This document shows positions 28,835 to 38,609 of a stretch of 64,000 bases of DNA, piece by piece (the stretch's first letter is position 1; each line of letters begins with the position of its first letter). The notes below the pieces were generated by a model, which had not been told where the DNA came from, ran no database searches, and saw nothing but the letters and a program-made list of their open reading frames with translations. Position numbers and translations under genes: made by a program. The stretch comes from Corynebacterium tuscaniense (lineage in GTDB: Bacteria; Actinomycetota; Actinomycetes; Mycobacteriales; Mycobacteriaceae): contig NZ_VXKH01000002.1 of NCBI RefSeq assembly GCF_008693065.1, positions 62,001 to 126,000 on the forward strand, read 5' to 3'.

Positions 28835-29922
28835 TGGATTTCACCGCCCGTCGCCGTGATGTACACATCCATGACCTCAGCGGATACATGCTGCCAGTCA
28901 TACAGTTCCGCGCGTTTCATCCCCGCAGCGACGAGCGCAGAACGCGCCCGGCTATCTTGCACGAGATGATCGAGGATCGTGGCTAGGGCGCGGGCGTCAC
29001 CCACGGGGAAGAGCATCCCAGCTGGCTGATCTGCCTCCGCGTCGCAGACCGCCGCGAAAGCTTCCAGGTCACTGGCCACCACGGCACAGCCCGCCGCCAT
29101 TGCCTCCACGAGGACAATGCCGAAGGATTCCCCACCCGTGTTCGGTGCAACATAGATGTCCGCGCTGTTCAGAATCGCCGCTTTGTCCTCATCGCTCACG
29201 CGCCCGACAAAATCGACACCAGGCGTGTCCGTATGCTCGCCCCCGCCGATCACGGTTACGCGTGGCGAGGTCTCCATCATTTCCAGCGCAGAAAGAAGGG
29301 TGGGAAGGCCTTTGCGGGGTTCGTCGATACGCCCCAGAAAAACGATGTGCGCATGCTTTTCGACGTCCCAGTTGCCCCCGCCAACCTTCATCCTCGCCGT
29401 ATCCACCCCGTTGGGAATAAGCACCGGGTCCCCGCCGAGCTGTTCTACCTGCCAACGACGCGACATTTCACTGACGGAAATCCCTGCCTGAATTCTTTCC
29501 AGCAAGGGCCGAAGGAAAGGTCGAGCGAGGTTCAGCGCCAATGACTTCGATGCGGAGGCATGGTAGGTGGCCACCACCGGTTCGCGGGCGAAGATCAGTG
29601 TGATGAGCGACAGGCTTGGAGCATTGGGTTCATGGATGTGCACCACATCGAATTGGCCACGCTGCAGAAAATCCCGCACGGCGCCGACAGCGCGCGGGCC
29701 GAAGGATAGTCGCGCGGTAGATCCGTTGTAACTCAGCGCTACAGCCGGGCCCGACAAGGTGACATAACTGGGCAAGTCCTGTTCACACGCCAACTCAGTA
29801 CCCGGGCCAAGAACCTCAACGTGATGGTCCGCGTCAGTGAATACTCGGGCGAGATCCAGGATGTGTGCTTGGACACCACCGGGATAGTCAAAGGAATACG
29901 GGCACACCATTCCAATACGCAT
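28831..29922 (-). CDS. pimA: Phosphatidyl-myo-inositol alpha-mannosyltransferase
   Basis: 363 aa from the ATG at 29922. GT-B family 4 glycosyltransferase: SFDYPGGVQAHILDLA acceptor loop, VVHIHEPNAPSLSL, and the donor site IYVAPNTGGESFGIVLVEAM. It adds the first mannose from GDP-mannose to phosphatidylinositol on the cytoplasmic face. The longer frame to 30009 would overlap patA heavily and lacks family support. Directly downstream of patA and pgsA. Confidence 0.92.
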   Translation of the reverse strand: MRIGMVCPYSFDYPGGVQAHILDLARVFTDADHHVEVLGPGTELACEQDLPSYVTLSGPAVALSYNGSTARLSFGPRAVGAVRDFLQRGQFDVVHIHEPNAPSLSLITLIFAREPVVATYHASASKSLALNLARPFLRPLLERIQAGISVSEMSRRWQVEQLGGDPVLIPNGVDTARMKVGGGNWDVEKHAHIVFLGRIDEPRKGLPTLLSALEMMETSPRVTVIGGGEHTDTPGVDFVGRVSDEDKAAILNSADIYVAPNTGGESFGIVLVEAMAAGCAVVASDLEAFAAVCDAEADQPAGMLFPVGDARALATILDHLVQDSRARSALVAAGMKRAELYDWQHVSAEVMDVYITATGGEIQ

Positions 29923-29929
29923 CGCGGAA

Positions 29930-30811
29930 TCACCGGGCCCGCCGCTGATGCGGCCACACTGGTTGAATCGCATGCCAATCAGCTGGGTGTGCTGCAATGT
30001 TGGTGGCAAACAGATCTGCCACGCGCTGCGTGGTTCCCTCGAGGTCGGAGACCTCGAGGGGCGCAGAACAGCTCAAGCCCCACCCCGGCGCGAGGGTGGT
30101 TCCGGTGAACCAGGAGTGGGCAACGTGGAGGCTCGCGCCTGTGTCCATGGCCAGCTTCGCCGGACCAGCGGGGAAGGTTGTGGGTTCCCCGAAGAAGGTG
30201 ACGGGAACACCGTGTGATGTCATGTCGCGCTCCCCCATGAGGCATACGACGCCCCCTTTTTGTACTACTTCTTTGAGCCGCTGGAACGGTGGCGTTTTCT
30301 CACCCGTGGTGGCGAGGACTTCAAAGCCGAGGGATTCGCGGTAGTCCACGAAAGCATCAAAAAGCACCTCCGGCTTGAGGCGCTCCGCAACAGTGGCGAA
30401 TCCGCCATATCTACCCACGAGCCACATGCCTGCCATGTCCCAGTTACCCGAGTGCGGCAGAGTGATCACCATGCCTCTGCCACTGGTAACGGCGGCTTCC
30501 ACATGTTCGCGGCCAATGAGTGCAGCATCCAACGTGGCCATGAGTTCTGGCTTGCCAGCGATAGATGGCAGCCGGAACGCCTCCAACCAGTAGCGGGCAT
30601 AGGAGCGCATGGAAGCGCGCACCAGTTCCTGAGTGACATTCTCCGCGCCCACAACGTGAGTGAGGTTCTGCCGGAGCATGTCCGCACCGCGTCCACGATC
30701 CGAAGCTATATCAGCTCCCACATTAAACAAGGTCGCCGCCATGGCATAGGGCATATGGCGCACGAGCTTCCACCCCGCCATGTAGCCGGCGGTGACAAGA
30801 GATTCCTTCAC
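29930..30811 (-). CDS. patA: Phosphatidylinositol mannoside acyltransferase (LpxL/HtrB family)
   Basis: 293 aa. The HX4D catalytic motif is HSGNWD in GMVITLPHSGNWDMAGMW; VVCLMGERDMTSHGVPVTFF is the second conserved block. It transfers an acyl chain to a mannose of PIM1/PIM2. The ATG overlaps the pgsA stop by four bases and pimA follows 7 bases later, so the three act in one pathway and operon. Confidence 0.9.
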   Translation of the reverse strand: MKESLVTAGYMAGWKLVRHMPYAMAATLFNVGADIASDRGRGADMLRQNLTHVVGAENVTQELVRASMRSYARYWLEAFRLPSIAGKPELMATLDAALIGREHVEAAVTSGRGMVITLPHSGNWDMAGMWLVGRYGGFATVAERLKPEVLFDAFVDYRESLGFEVLATTGEKTPPFQRLKEVVQKGGVVCLMGERDMTSHGVPVTFFGEPTTFPAGPAKLAMDTGASLHVAHSWFTGTTLAPGWGLSCSAPLEVSDLEGTTQRVADLFATNIAAHPADWHAIQPVWPHQRRAR

Positions 30812-31476
30812 GCCTGATACCCGTCTACGCCCGCAGGGTCCGTTGCCCCTTTGGGCGGGGCGATGTGTGCGGATGCCTTCGGATCACGGGAAGCCAGAAC
30901 AAGACGCTGAACCACAGTCACAGCAGACCCCACAGCGAGAACCCACAGCGCCACAACGACCGCGTTGGGCACACCCACGCCCTGCAGGAACAAACCCACA
31001 AGAGCAATGATGATCCGCTCGGCTCGCTCAATGAGCCCGCCATTAACGGTGAGTCCACCCGCTTCCGCACGTGCCTTGATGTAACTGATCACCTGAGACA
31101 GCACCAGAACAACGAGACACGCGCCCACCGCCGAAGGTCGCGCCTGCTCGGTGTAGATCAACCACACGGCAATTGCCCCGAAGAGCGCACCATCGGTTAG
31201 GCGATCACAACTGGCATCCAACGTCGCACCAAAGGCAGTGCCGCCCCCACGCATGCGCGCCATCGTGCCGTCGATGAGATCCATGGCAGCAAAGAGTGCA
31301 GTCAGCGCTGTCGCCCAGATCAAATGCCCACTAGGAATAAGAAGGACCAGCACCATAATCGTTGCCACAGTCCCGGCGACCGTCACCATATTCGGTGTCA
31401 AGCCAACCCGCAGTAGCGCTTTTGCCACCGGATCTACCACCACCGCAATGGGTTGACGGGCCCGCGCGCTAAACAT
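30808..31476 (-). CDS. pgsA: Phosphatidylinositol phosphate synthase (CDP-alcohol phosphotransferase)
   Basis: 222 aa. The CDP-alcohol signature D-x2-DG-x2-AR-x8-G-x3-D-x3-D is exact in DLIDGTMARMRGGGTAFGAT plus LDASCD. Six membrane segments. It joins CDP-diacylglycerol with inositol phosphate, the entry to PI and PIM lipids. The ATG at 31476 is preferred (GGAGG 9 bases upstream); an ATG at 31482 is in frame but only 3 bases after GGAGGGGG. It overlaps the HIT gene 3' end by 8 bases. Confidence 0.9.
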   Translation of the reverse strand: MFSARARQPIAVVVDPVAKALLRVGLTPNMVTVAGTVATIMVLVLLIPSGHLIWATALTALFAAMDLIDGTMARMRGGGTAFGATLDASCDRLTDGALFGAIAVWLIYTEQARPSAVGACLVVLVLSQVISYIKARAEAGGLTVNGGLIERAERIIIALVGLFLQGVGVPNAVVVALWVLAVGSAVTVVQRLVLASRDPKASAHIAPPKGATDPAGVDGYQA

Positions 31477-32083
31477 GAGCATCCCCCTCCACAATCTCAG
31501 CCCACGCCTCCGCCAACAAGGCACGAGTGTCCTTCAATAGCTGTGGCAGCACCTTCGTGCCCCCAATCACCGTCATGAAATTAGAATCCCCCGCCCACCG
31601 TGGAACCACATGCAGATGCAGATGGTCCCCGACAGAACCGCCGGAAGCCTTACCCAGATTCAACCCGACATTGATAGCCTCCGGCCGGGACACTCGTTTC
31701 AAGGTGCGCACAGCGAGTTTGGCAAAAGCCATGAGTTCCGCCGTCTCTTCGTCGTCAAGCAATTCAAGCTCCGCGACCTTACGGTAGGGCACGACCATGA
31801 GATGACCAGCATTGTAGGGGTACAAATTGAGCAACGCGTAGACCGTCTTGCCACGGGCAATAATTAGCCCATCCTCGTCGGACAGCTGCGGTGCAACGAG
31901 AAACGGATCTTTCTTCTCCCGCTCCCCTGGCGTCGCCGAAATATAGCTCGACCGGTACGGCGCCCACAGACGCACAAGCCGATCGGGCTGGCCCACGCCC
32001 TGATCCACGTAGTCCTGCCGGTTCGTACCTTGGGTGGCATTATCCGCGCCGGACTGCAATGGCTTCCTCGCTCGGCTGGTCAT
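31469..32083 (-). CDS. HIT-family nucleotide phosphorylase/hydrolase
   Basis: 204 aa. The histidine triad is [10 protein letters not shown], preceded by [20 protein letters not shown]. It corresponds to the Ap4A phosphorylase-type protein Rv2613c, adjacent to pgsA and thrS in mycobacteria. It cleaves dinucleoside polyphosphates (family knowledge). Its 5' end overlaps the thrS 3' end by 44 bases in another frame, an unusually long overlap that suggests coupling or a slightly later true start. Confidence 0.9.
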   Translation of the reverse strand: MTSRARKPLQSGADNATQGTNRQDYVDQGVGQPDRLVRLWAPYRSSYISATPGEREKKDPFLVAPQLSDEDGLIIARGKTVYALLNLYPYNAGHLMVVPYRKVAELELLDDEETAELMAFAKLAVRTLKRVSRPEAINVGLNLGKASGGSVGDHLHLHVVPRWAGDSNFMTVIGGTKVLPQLLKDTRALLAEAWAEIVEGDAHV

Positions 32084-34106
32084 TGATCTGCTCCTCCACC
32101 CAGGCAGTGATCAGATTGATCGCCTCATCCACAGGCACACCATTAACCTGGGTGCCGTCGAGGAAACGGAAGCTCACCGCATTGGCTTCAACATCCCGCG
32201 CACCGGCCAGGAGCATGAACGGAACCTTGCCGGTGGTGTGGGTGCGAATCTTCTTCTGCATGCGGTCATCAGAGTGATCCACTTCCGCGCGCACACCACG
32301 CGCCCGCAGCTGGGCAACAATCTCATCCAGGTGGCCAGCAAACTCATCGGCGACAGGAATACCCACGACCTGATGCGGCGCCAACCACGCCGGGAATGCA
32401 CCGGCATAGTGCTCCATCAGAACACCGAAGAAACGCTCAATGGAGCCAAACAGCGCACGGTGAATCATCACCGGACGCTTCTTCGAACCATCCGGGGCGG
32501 TGTACTCCAAGTCGAAGCGCTCCGGCAGGTTGAAATCAAGCTGCACCGTGGACATCTGCCAGGTACGGCCAATCGCATCGCGCGCCTGCACAGAAATCTT
32601 CGGCCCGTAAAACGCAGCACCTGCCGGGTCCGGAACCAGCTCCAGGCCGGACTTGGTAGCCACGGACTCGAGGATGTTGGTGGAACGCTCCCAGATCGCA
32701 TCATCACCGATGTACTTCTCCGGGTCCTTGGTGGAAAGCTCCAGGTAGAAGTCATCCAGGCCATAGTCCTGCAGGAGGGAGATGATGAACTCCAATACGT
32801 CGGTAAGCTCCTGCTCAAGCTGCTCCTCGGTGCAGTAAATATGCGCATCATCTTGCGTGAAGCCGCGTGCGCGGGTCAGACCGTGAACCACGCCGGACTT
32901 CTCGTAGCGGTACACGGTGCCAAACTCGAACAGGCGCAGTGGCAGCTCACGGTAAGAACGGCCACGGGAATCGAAGATGAGGTTGTGCATCGGGCAGTTC
33001 ATCGGCTTGGTGTAGTAATCCACCGGCTGCTTCGTGCAGTTGCCTTCCTCATCCCACTCACCGTCGAGCTGCATGGGCGGGAACATGCCATCGGCGTACC
33101 AATCCAAGTGACCAGACTGCTGGAACAGCTCACCCTTGGTCACATGCGGGGTGTTCACAAAGGAGTAGCCCGCCTGCAAGTGGCGCTTGCGGGAGTGGTT
33201 CTCCATCTCCATGCGCACGATGCCACCGTCCGGGTGGAAGACGGGCAGGCCAGAACCAACCTGGTCCGGGAAAGAAAACAGGTCCATCTCTGCGCCCAAG
33301 CGACGGTGGTCACGCTTTTCCGCCTCTGCCAGCATGTGCTGGTACTCGTCCAGCTTCTCCTTGGACTCCCACGCAGTGCCGTAAATGCGCTGCAGGCCAG
33401 CATTGGACTGGTCACCGCGCCAGTACGCGGCAGAAGATCGCGTCAAGGCGAAGGCCGGGATGTACTTGGTGGTGGGTACGTGCGGGCCACGGCACAGGTC
33501 GTGCCAAACCACTTCATTGGTGCGCGGGTTGACGTTGTCATAGTGCGTTAGATCCCCCGCCCCCACCTCCGTTGCCTCATCCGAGTTAGGGTCCACGGAG
33601 CCTTTGTCTTGGATCAACTCAAGCTTGTACGGCTCATCCTTTAGATCCTCAGCCGCATCTTCCGCCGAGCTATACACACCGCGGACGAACTTCTGGCCCT
33701 GTTTGATGATCTTCTTCATCCGCCGTTCCAGCGACTTCAAATCCTCCGGGGTGAACGGATCCTTGACGTCGAAGTCGTAGTAGAACCCATCATTGATGGC
33801 CGGGCCAATGCCCAGCTTCGCATCCGGGAACTCCTCCTGCACTGCCTGCGCCAACACGTGCGCACAGGAGTGACGGATGACGCTACGCCCCAGCTCAGTG
33901 TTCGCGGCAACCGGAGTGAAGCTAGCAGTTTCTTCCGGCACGTGGGAAAGGTCCTTCAAGTTCCCCTCAGCATCCTGGACGCACACGATGGCCTCATCGC
34001 CCTTGTTGGGCAATTCCAGTTCCCTCATCGCTGCGCCAACCGGTGTGCCGGCCGGGACCTCAAACGGGTCGTGGATCAGTGCAGTTGGGGCAATCCCGCT
34101 GGACAT
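32040..34106 (-). CDS. thrS: Threonyl-tRNA synthetase
   Basis: 688 aa. In order: TGS domain (residues 1-65), the editing-like domain with [19 protein letters not shown], class II catalytic core ([40 protein letters not shown]-type stretch with zinc Cys/His ligands) and the C-terminal anticodon domain. It charges tRNA-Thr and edits Ser. The nearest SD-like element AAGGAG is 13 bases before the ATG. Confidence 0.96.
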   Translation of the reverse strand: MSSGIAPTALIHDPFEVPAGTPVGAAMRELELPNKGDEAIVCVQDAEGNLKDLSHVPEETASFTPVAANTELGRSVIRHSCAHVLAQAVQEEFPDAKLGIGPAINDGFYYDFDVKDPFTPEDLKSLERRMKKIIKQGQKFVRGVYSSAEDAAEDLKDEPYKLELIQDKGSVDPNSDEATEVGAGDLTHYDNVNPRTNEVVWHDLCRGPHVPTTKYIPAFALTRSSAAYWRGDQSNAGLQRIYGTAWESKEKLDEYQHMLAEAEKRDHRRLGAEMDLFSFPDQVGSGLPVFHPDGGIVRMEMENHSRKRHLQAGYSFVNTPHVTKGELFQQSGHLDWYADGMFPPMQLDGEWDEEGNCTKQPVDYYTKPMNCPMHNLIFDSRGRSYRELPLRLFEFGTVYRYEKSGVVHGLTRARGFTQDDAHIYCTEEQLEQELTDVLEFIISLLQDYGLDDFYLELSTKDPEKYIGDDAIWERSTNILESVATKSGLELVPDPAGAAFYGPKISVQARDAIGRTWQMSTVQLDFNLPERFDLEYTAPDGSKKRPVMIHRALFGSIERFFGVLMEHYAGAFPAWLAPHQVVGIPVADEFAGHLDEIVAQLRARGVRAEVDHSDDRMQKKIRTHTTGKVPFMLLAGARDVEANAVSFRFLDGTQVNGVPVDEAINLITAWVEEQINDQPSEEAIAVRRG

Positions 34107-34223
34107 AAGCTATTCAGCGCTCCTTTTGCGCTCACGCGTGGGCGGCATACCTGGCCGCGCCCGCTGGTGTGTTCTCGGCCTTGCTCCGCGCGCGATATGA
34201 GCCTGGCGCGGGCACTGCGGGTG

Positions 34224-34229
34224 ATCTTA
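34224..34229 (-). promoter_or_regulatory. Candidate -10 box for thrS
   Basis: TAAGAT on the minus strand, giving a leader of roughly 110 bases before the thrS ATG. The leader contains a 12-codon open frame (34148 to 34110) ending just before thrS; it is not Thr-rich. No T-box features were found. Confidence 0.4.
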
Positions 34230-34250
34230 CTCTGGCTCGCCGGTCTACCG

Positions 34251-34826
34251 TCAGTCACGGTTCTCATTGCGCTGACCATCGCGTTGGCGTTGCCCCAAGA
34301 GCGCAATGACTGCGCCGCCAACAAGAACAACGCCGAGGAGAATCCATACCCAGATGTAGCCACCAATGATGCTTTGCGTCTCGTTGGCATCTTGCTGTGT
34401 CTCATCCGGTTTACCCTTTCCCTCATCACCTGCTTCAGTTTCCACAGTCGTCCCGGGGGGTTGGTAGGTAAATTGCGTCATGCCCTTGGTTGCATGGCCA
34501 TCGGAGGATGTGATTTGGAAGCCAATGCGGTACTTGCCGGGTTGTGGGTCAAGGTCCGCAGGCACGTCGATGCTTACATTTTGGCGGTCAACCGTAGGTT
34601 CGCCACTGAACAGCACTTCATTCGTGTCCATGCGGGACAGCGCGATCCTGTTAAACCCCTCTCGCGGGATACCTGAAAACACCAACACGAGTTCGCTGGG
34701 AAATTCCGTTACCGTCGCCTCAACTCCCGGCTCGGCGTTGATCACGGAATCATGCGCCAACGCGGCCGGTGCCCCAGCCACGGCAATGCCCGCTGCCGCC
34801 ACCACTGCGGCGAGTTTCTTCTTCAC
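34251..34826 (-). CDS. CopC-domain copper-binding membrane-anchored protein
   Basis: 191 aa. Signal peptide ending PAALA-HDSV: the mature N-terminus begins with His, the CopC copper ligand. QITSSDGHATKGMTQFTY carries the second conserved His. A Glu/Asp/Gln-rich linker leads to a C-terminal membrane segment (YIWVWILLGVVLVGGAVIAL) and basic tail. It probably handles copper at the cell surface, but no CopD or copper ATPase is adjacent. GTG start. An 11-mer copy lies 20 bases upstream, outside any gene. Confidence 0.85.
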   Translation of the reverse strand: MKKKLAAVVAAAGIAVAGAPAALAHDSVINAEPGVEATVTEFPSELVLVFSGIPREGFNRIALSRMDTNEVLFSGEPTVDRQNVSIDVPADLDPQPGKYRIGFQITSSDGHATKGMTQFTYQPPGTTVETEAGDEGKGKPDETQQDANETQSIIGGYIWVWILLGVVLVGGAVIALLGQRQRDGQRNENRD

Positions 34827-34845
34827 TGTGGTCCAGCTCTCTTTC

Positions 34846-34856
34846 GCTTATCGACG
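34846..34856 (+). repeat. 11-mer motif copy 5 (intergenic)
   Basis: Exact copy in the 98-base gap between the divergent copC and MFS genes: the only copy free of coding constraint. Confidence 0.85.
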
Positions 34857-34889
34857 AATCCCCTGCCACCACCACTACACCTCTTGGCG

Positions 34890-34918
34890 TGACAAATATC
34901 TGTCTCAAAGGGTAGGTT
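34890..34918 (+). promoter_or_regulatory. SigA promoter giving a leaderless MFS transcript
   Basis: TGACAA, 17 bases, TAGGTT, then 6 bases to the GTG at 34925. No ribosome site. One of the best two-box promoters in the window. Confidence 0.6.
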
Positions 34919-34924
34919 ATCCGC

Positions 34925-36403
34925 GTGAATTCTCCCGAAAGCTCTTCAAGTAACACCCCCGCCAGCGCGAACCGCTGGCCATTTTTTGTCGTCGTGTCAC
35001 TGGGCCTCCTCATGGTTGCCCTGGATAACTCGATCCTTTACACGGCTTTACCCGCGCTTGATGAGCAGTTGGGGGCCTCCGCCGCAGAGTCCCTATGGAT
35101 CATTAACGCCTACCCGTTGGTGATTACCGGTCTGCTCCTCGGCACCGGCACCTTGGGGGACAAGATTGGCCACCGGCTGATGTTCATGATCGGACTGGTC
35201 ATCTTCGGCTTTGCCTCCCTTGCGGCGGCCTTCTCCCCCACCCCGCTGGCGCTTATCATCGCCCGTGCTTTCTTGGGCGCTGGCGCTGCCACGATGCTGC
35301 CCGCCACCCTCGCCCTGGTGAACCAGATCTTCCCTGAAGAGCGGGAGCGCAACGTTGCCATGAGCATCTGGGTCTCCGCTGCAGTCCTAGGTGCCGCACT
35401 TGGCCCCGTTGTCGGTGGTCTGCTGTTGGAGTTCTTCTGGTGGGGTTCCGTCTTCCTCATCAACGTCCCCGTTGTCATTATCACTTTCCTTCTCACCATT
35501 CTCATCGGGCCGAAGAACAAGCCGAATCCGGCGAAGAAGTGGGACATCTTCTCCTCCATCTACGCCCTGTTTGCGCTGTCGGGCCTCACCATGGTGATTA
35601 AGGAAACAGCGCGTCTGGATACCAACATGACCATCCTGGCCATTGCTGTTGTGATCATGCTTTTCGGCGCATTCATGTTCGCCCGCCGGCAGAGGAAGCT
35701 GCCAGAGCCGCTTCTCACATTTGACATCTTTAAAAATCCCATCTTCGCCGGTGGCGCCATCACAGCAGTTGGCGCAATGTTCGTGGTCATCGGCTTGGAG
35801 ATGACCACCACTCAGCGCCTTCAGCTTGTCGACGGCTTCACCCCCTTCCACGCCGGCCTCACCATCGGCGTTGTCGGCGTTGTTGCCCTGCCCCTCTCCA
35901 TCGCCGGTGGCGCCATTTTGCACCGCGTCGGCTTCCGCACCATCGTCTGCAGTGGCTTCGCCGCCTGCGTCGTCGGCGCACTCGTGTCCTGGTGGGGCTC
36001 CAACCTGGATAGCTTCCCCATCTTCCTCACCGGCTTCATCATCCTCGGCGCCGGCGCCAACTTCGCCATGTCCGTATCCTCCATTGCCATCATCGGCGCC
36101 GCCCCTGCAGAACGCTCCGGTATGGCAGCTAGTGTGGAAGAAGTTTCCTACGAATTCGGCACCCTCATCACCGTTGCCGTCTCCGGCACAATGCTGACCT
36201 CCCTCCTCCTCGCCTTCCTCCCCGAGGACATCGCCCACCTAGGCATGGACGCCGTATTCAACCCCGCCACCCGTGACGCCGCCGCCCCCGCCTACGCACG
36301 AGCCCACGAAGCCGTCGTCGCCTTCCAAGCCCTTGCCGCTGCCGTCCTCTGCGGCATTACCGCGTGGTGCTTCCGCGGAAACCCGAAATCAGCAAGCGTC
36401 TAA
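34925..36403 (+). CDS. MFS drug exporter, DHA2 (14-segment) type
   Basis: 492 aa, about 14 membrane segments. Motif A-like TLGDKIGHRLMFMIGLVIFG and motif C-like VLGAALGPVVGGLLLEFFWW identify a proton-coupled antiporter of the QacA/LfrA/SmvA type. LDNSILYTALPALDEQLGAS is the usual motif D1 region. Probable exporter of cationic or lipophilic compounds; substrate not predictable. The mcrB gene begins 16 bases after its stop. Confidence 0.88.
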   Translation: MNSPESSSSNTPASANRWPFFVVVSLGLLMVALDNSILYTALPALDEQLGASAAESLWIINAYPLVITGLLLGTGTLGDKIGHRLMFMIGLVIFGFASLAAAFSPTPLALIIARAFLGAGAATMLPATLALVNQIFPEERERNVAMSIWVSAAVLGAALGPVVGGLLLEFFWWGSVFLINVPVVIITFLLTILIGPKNKPNPAKKWDIFSSIYALFALSGLTMVIKETARLDTNMTILAIAVVIMLFGAFMFARRQRKLPEPLLTFDIFKNPIFAGGAITAVGAMFVVIGLEMTTTQRLQLVDGFTPFHAGLTIGVVGVVALPLSIAGGAILHRVGFRTIVCSGFAACVVGALVSWWGSNLDSFPIFLTGFIILGAGANFAMSVSSIAIIGAAPAERSGMAASVEEVSYEFGTLITVAVSGTMLTSLLLAFLPEDIAHLGMDAVFNPATRDAAAPAYARAHEAVVAFQALAAAVLCGITAWCFRGNPKSASV

Positions 36404-36419
36404 ATGTCACAATGAGGAT

Positions 36420-38609
36420 ATGTCTGATCAGCTCTCCGCAGTCACTTCTTCCCGTCCTCAATGCGAACTGAATCTTGCCACCGATGTCCGCCCCATCACC
36501 GAGCAAATGCTTGGCGATGGGTACTCGATTCTGGACTCAAGCCTAAAGATTTGGGTCAGTGAGGTTGCCGAAGAACTCCGCCGACGCATTGAGGACAACC
36601 CGATCCACGGAAAGAGCCAGACTCAATGGGAAAAGCTTCGTGAGCAATTGACCGGCGCTGCGCCGGAAGTCATTCTGCTGGCCGCCGAGATCGCCATCTT
36701 ACGCGAGCACCCAACGAAAGGCTCCCAAGCTGTTACACGGCGTCAACACCTTGAGGATATTTTGGGGATCTTGGATCATCCCATTGAAATTCCATCCGAT
36801 GTCGTCTCGTGGATGTCCACGACTTCCAATTGTGGATTCAAACCCGGACAGAGCTACTACGGGTCCTTGTGGCGCCAGATCATCTGGGTAGCCAATTTCA
36901 TCAAGACTTGGGATTCACAAACCCCAGAACAAAAAGCCTCGGTGCGACAAGACCCCTGGGCCATCGAGAAATGCATGCTCGATTCCGGCGAGGACCGCTC
37001 AGATATCAGGAACGCTCTTCAGTTCCTTATCTTCCCCGAGTATTTTGAGCCTATCTCCAGCCAGGATATGAAGACTCGCATTCGTGATGCATTTGCAGAT
37101 CGTCTGAGCTCCATCGCATCCGACTCTCCGCTTGATGTAGACCAAGACCTGCTGAGAGTTCGGCACTCACTCGGCCATGAGATCAGTGACCCCTTCCATT
37201 TTTGGAGCCCACAAGTTCGTCCGATGTGGGACAAAGACGCCATCCAGGTTGAACCCGATGAGGAGGCTCGAGGCACCCACTACTGGCTGTTCGCTCCCGG
37301 CAAAGGTGGCGAAAACTGGGAAGCCCAATACTCCGACGGTGTCATGGCTATCGGCTGGGAGGAAGTCGGCGACTTGTCTCAGTACAGTTCCCGCGATCAA
37401 ATTCGCAAAGCACTCCCTGCAGACCAGAATGGCCCCAACAACACACTCGCGCTATGGGAGTTTCAAAACTCAATACAGCCTGGCGATATTATCTTCGCCA
37501 AACGTGGGCGTAAAGAAGTCATTGGCAGAGGACGCGTGACCTCCGAGGCGCGGCACGAACCGGGACGCACTGGTTTCCCCAATGTGAGGGACGTTGAGTG
37601 GACGGATAAGGGACAGTGGGAGCACCCTGGTGATGCTGCTACAAAAACCTTGACCGACATCACCCGCTACACGGATTACGTTAAGGATCTTGAGAGCCTA
37701 TTCGGGGATGATCCATCGGAGGGCACCCCAGTGGCTGAACATCCTCCCTATAGCAAGGAACAATTCCTCAAAGAGGTCTATCTTCCCGAGGAGAAGTACG
37801 ACCGCCTTCGCTCCTTGCTCATGCGGAAGAAAAACGTCATTCTCGCTGGCCCTCCCGGCGTAGGCAAGACCTTCTCTGCGAAACGTCTCGCTTACTCGAT
37901 CATGGGCGAGGTAGATAAAAGCCGAATCCTCACGGTCCAATTTCATCAAAGCTTCAGCTATGAAGACTTCATTATGGGGTATCGCCCGACGGAATCAGGC
38001 GGTTTCAAACTGGAATACGGACCGTTCTATAAGTTTTGCTCCGAGGCCCAGAAGGATGAAACTGGCAAGCCATATTTCTTCATTATCGATGAAATCAACC
38101 GTGGCAATATCTCAAAAATTTTCGGCGAAATGCTCATGCTTATCGAAGCCGATAAGCGAGGGCAAATACTGAGACTCCTCTACAGGAATGAAAAATTCTC
38201 AGTTCCAGACAATCTGCACATCATCGGAATGATGAACACAGCAGACAGAAGCATTGCTGTTCTTGACTATGCACTTCGTCGGCGTTTCGGTTTCTTCGAA
38301 ATGAGTCCGGCCTTCGATTCCTCCCAATTCAAGCGACAGATGGAAGCTCAGGAGAGTGAAGCGTTCAACGCCCTAGTCGCAACGATCAAAGACCTCAACC
38401 GTGAAATTGAAAGCGATCCGACACTAGGACGTGGCTTTGCCATCGGTCATAGTTATCTCACTCTCCCTGAAGACACGGCACCGGATGAGACATGGCTTTC
38501 TTCCGTTGTTGAGGACGAGCTCATCCCACTTCTCGACGAGTACTGGTTCGATGAGCAAAGCCGCGTCGAAGAATGGAGCTTCAAACTCAGGAATTCGATC
38601 GATGTCTAA
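36420..38609 (+). CDS. mcrB: McrB-type GTPase of a modification-dependent restriction system, with PUA/EVE-like reader
   Basis: 729 aa from the ATG at 36420. Residues 1-230 are an unrecognised helical region. Residues about 286-430 (HYWLFAPGKGGENWEAQYSD; GDIIFAKRGRKEVIGRGRV) look like an EVE/PUA-superfamily module, a class that reads modified bases. From about 476: Walker A GPPGVGKTF, Walker B YFFIIDEINRGNISKIFGEM and the McrB signature MNTADRSIAVLDYALRRRFG. McrB binds modified DNA and translocates with GTP. Base composition is visibly less GC-rich than neighbours, suggesting acquisition. A longer frame to 36273 would overlap the MFS gene. Confidence 0.87.
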   Translation: MSDQLSAVTSSRPQCELNLATDVRPITEQMLGDGYSILDSSLKIWVSEVAEELRRRIEDNPIHGKSQTQWEKLREQLTGAAPEVILLAAEIAILREHPTKGSQAVTRRQHLEDILGILDHPIEIPSDVVSWMSTTSNCGFKPGQSYYGSLWRQIIWVANFIKTWDSQTPEQKASVRQDPWAIEKCMLDSGEDRSDIRNALQFLIFPEYFEPISSQDMKTRIRDAFADRLSSIASDSPLDVDQDLLRVRHSLGHEISDPFHFWSPQVRPMWDKDAIQVEPDEEARGTHYWLFAPGKGGENWEAQYSDGVMAIGWEEVGDLSQYSSRDQIRKALPADQNGPNNTLALWEFQNSIQPGDIIFAKRGRKEVIGRGRVTSEARHEPGRTGFPNVRDVEWTDKGQWEHPGDAATKTLTDITRYTDYVKDLESLFGDDPSEGTPVAEHPPYSKEQFLKEVYLPEEKYDRLRSLLMRKKNVILAGPPGVGKTFSAKRLAYSIMGEVDKSRILTVQFHQSFSYEDFIMGYRPTESGGFKLEYGPFYKFCSEAQKDETGKPYFFIIDEINRGNISKIFGEMLMLIEADKRGQILRLLYRNEKFSVPDNLHIIGMMNTADRSIAVLDYALRRRFGFFEMSPAFDSSQFKRQMEAQESEAFNALVATIKDLNREIESDPTLGRGFAIGHSYLTLPEDTAPDETWLSSVVEDELIPLLDEYWFDEQSRVEEWSFKLRNSIDV

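Noticed and set aside
32034-33551. 505-codon open frame opposite thrS
   Set aside because: It is the complement of conserved thrS codons; long antisense frames are expected in GC-rich genes and it resembles no family.
34107-34250. T-box or threonine attenuator ahead of thrS
   Set aside because: No T-box consensus and only one Thr codon in the leader frame.
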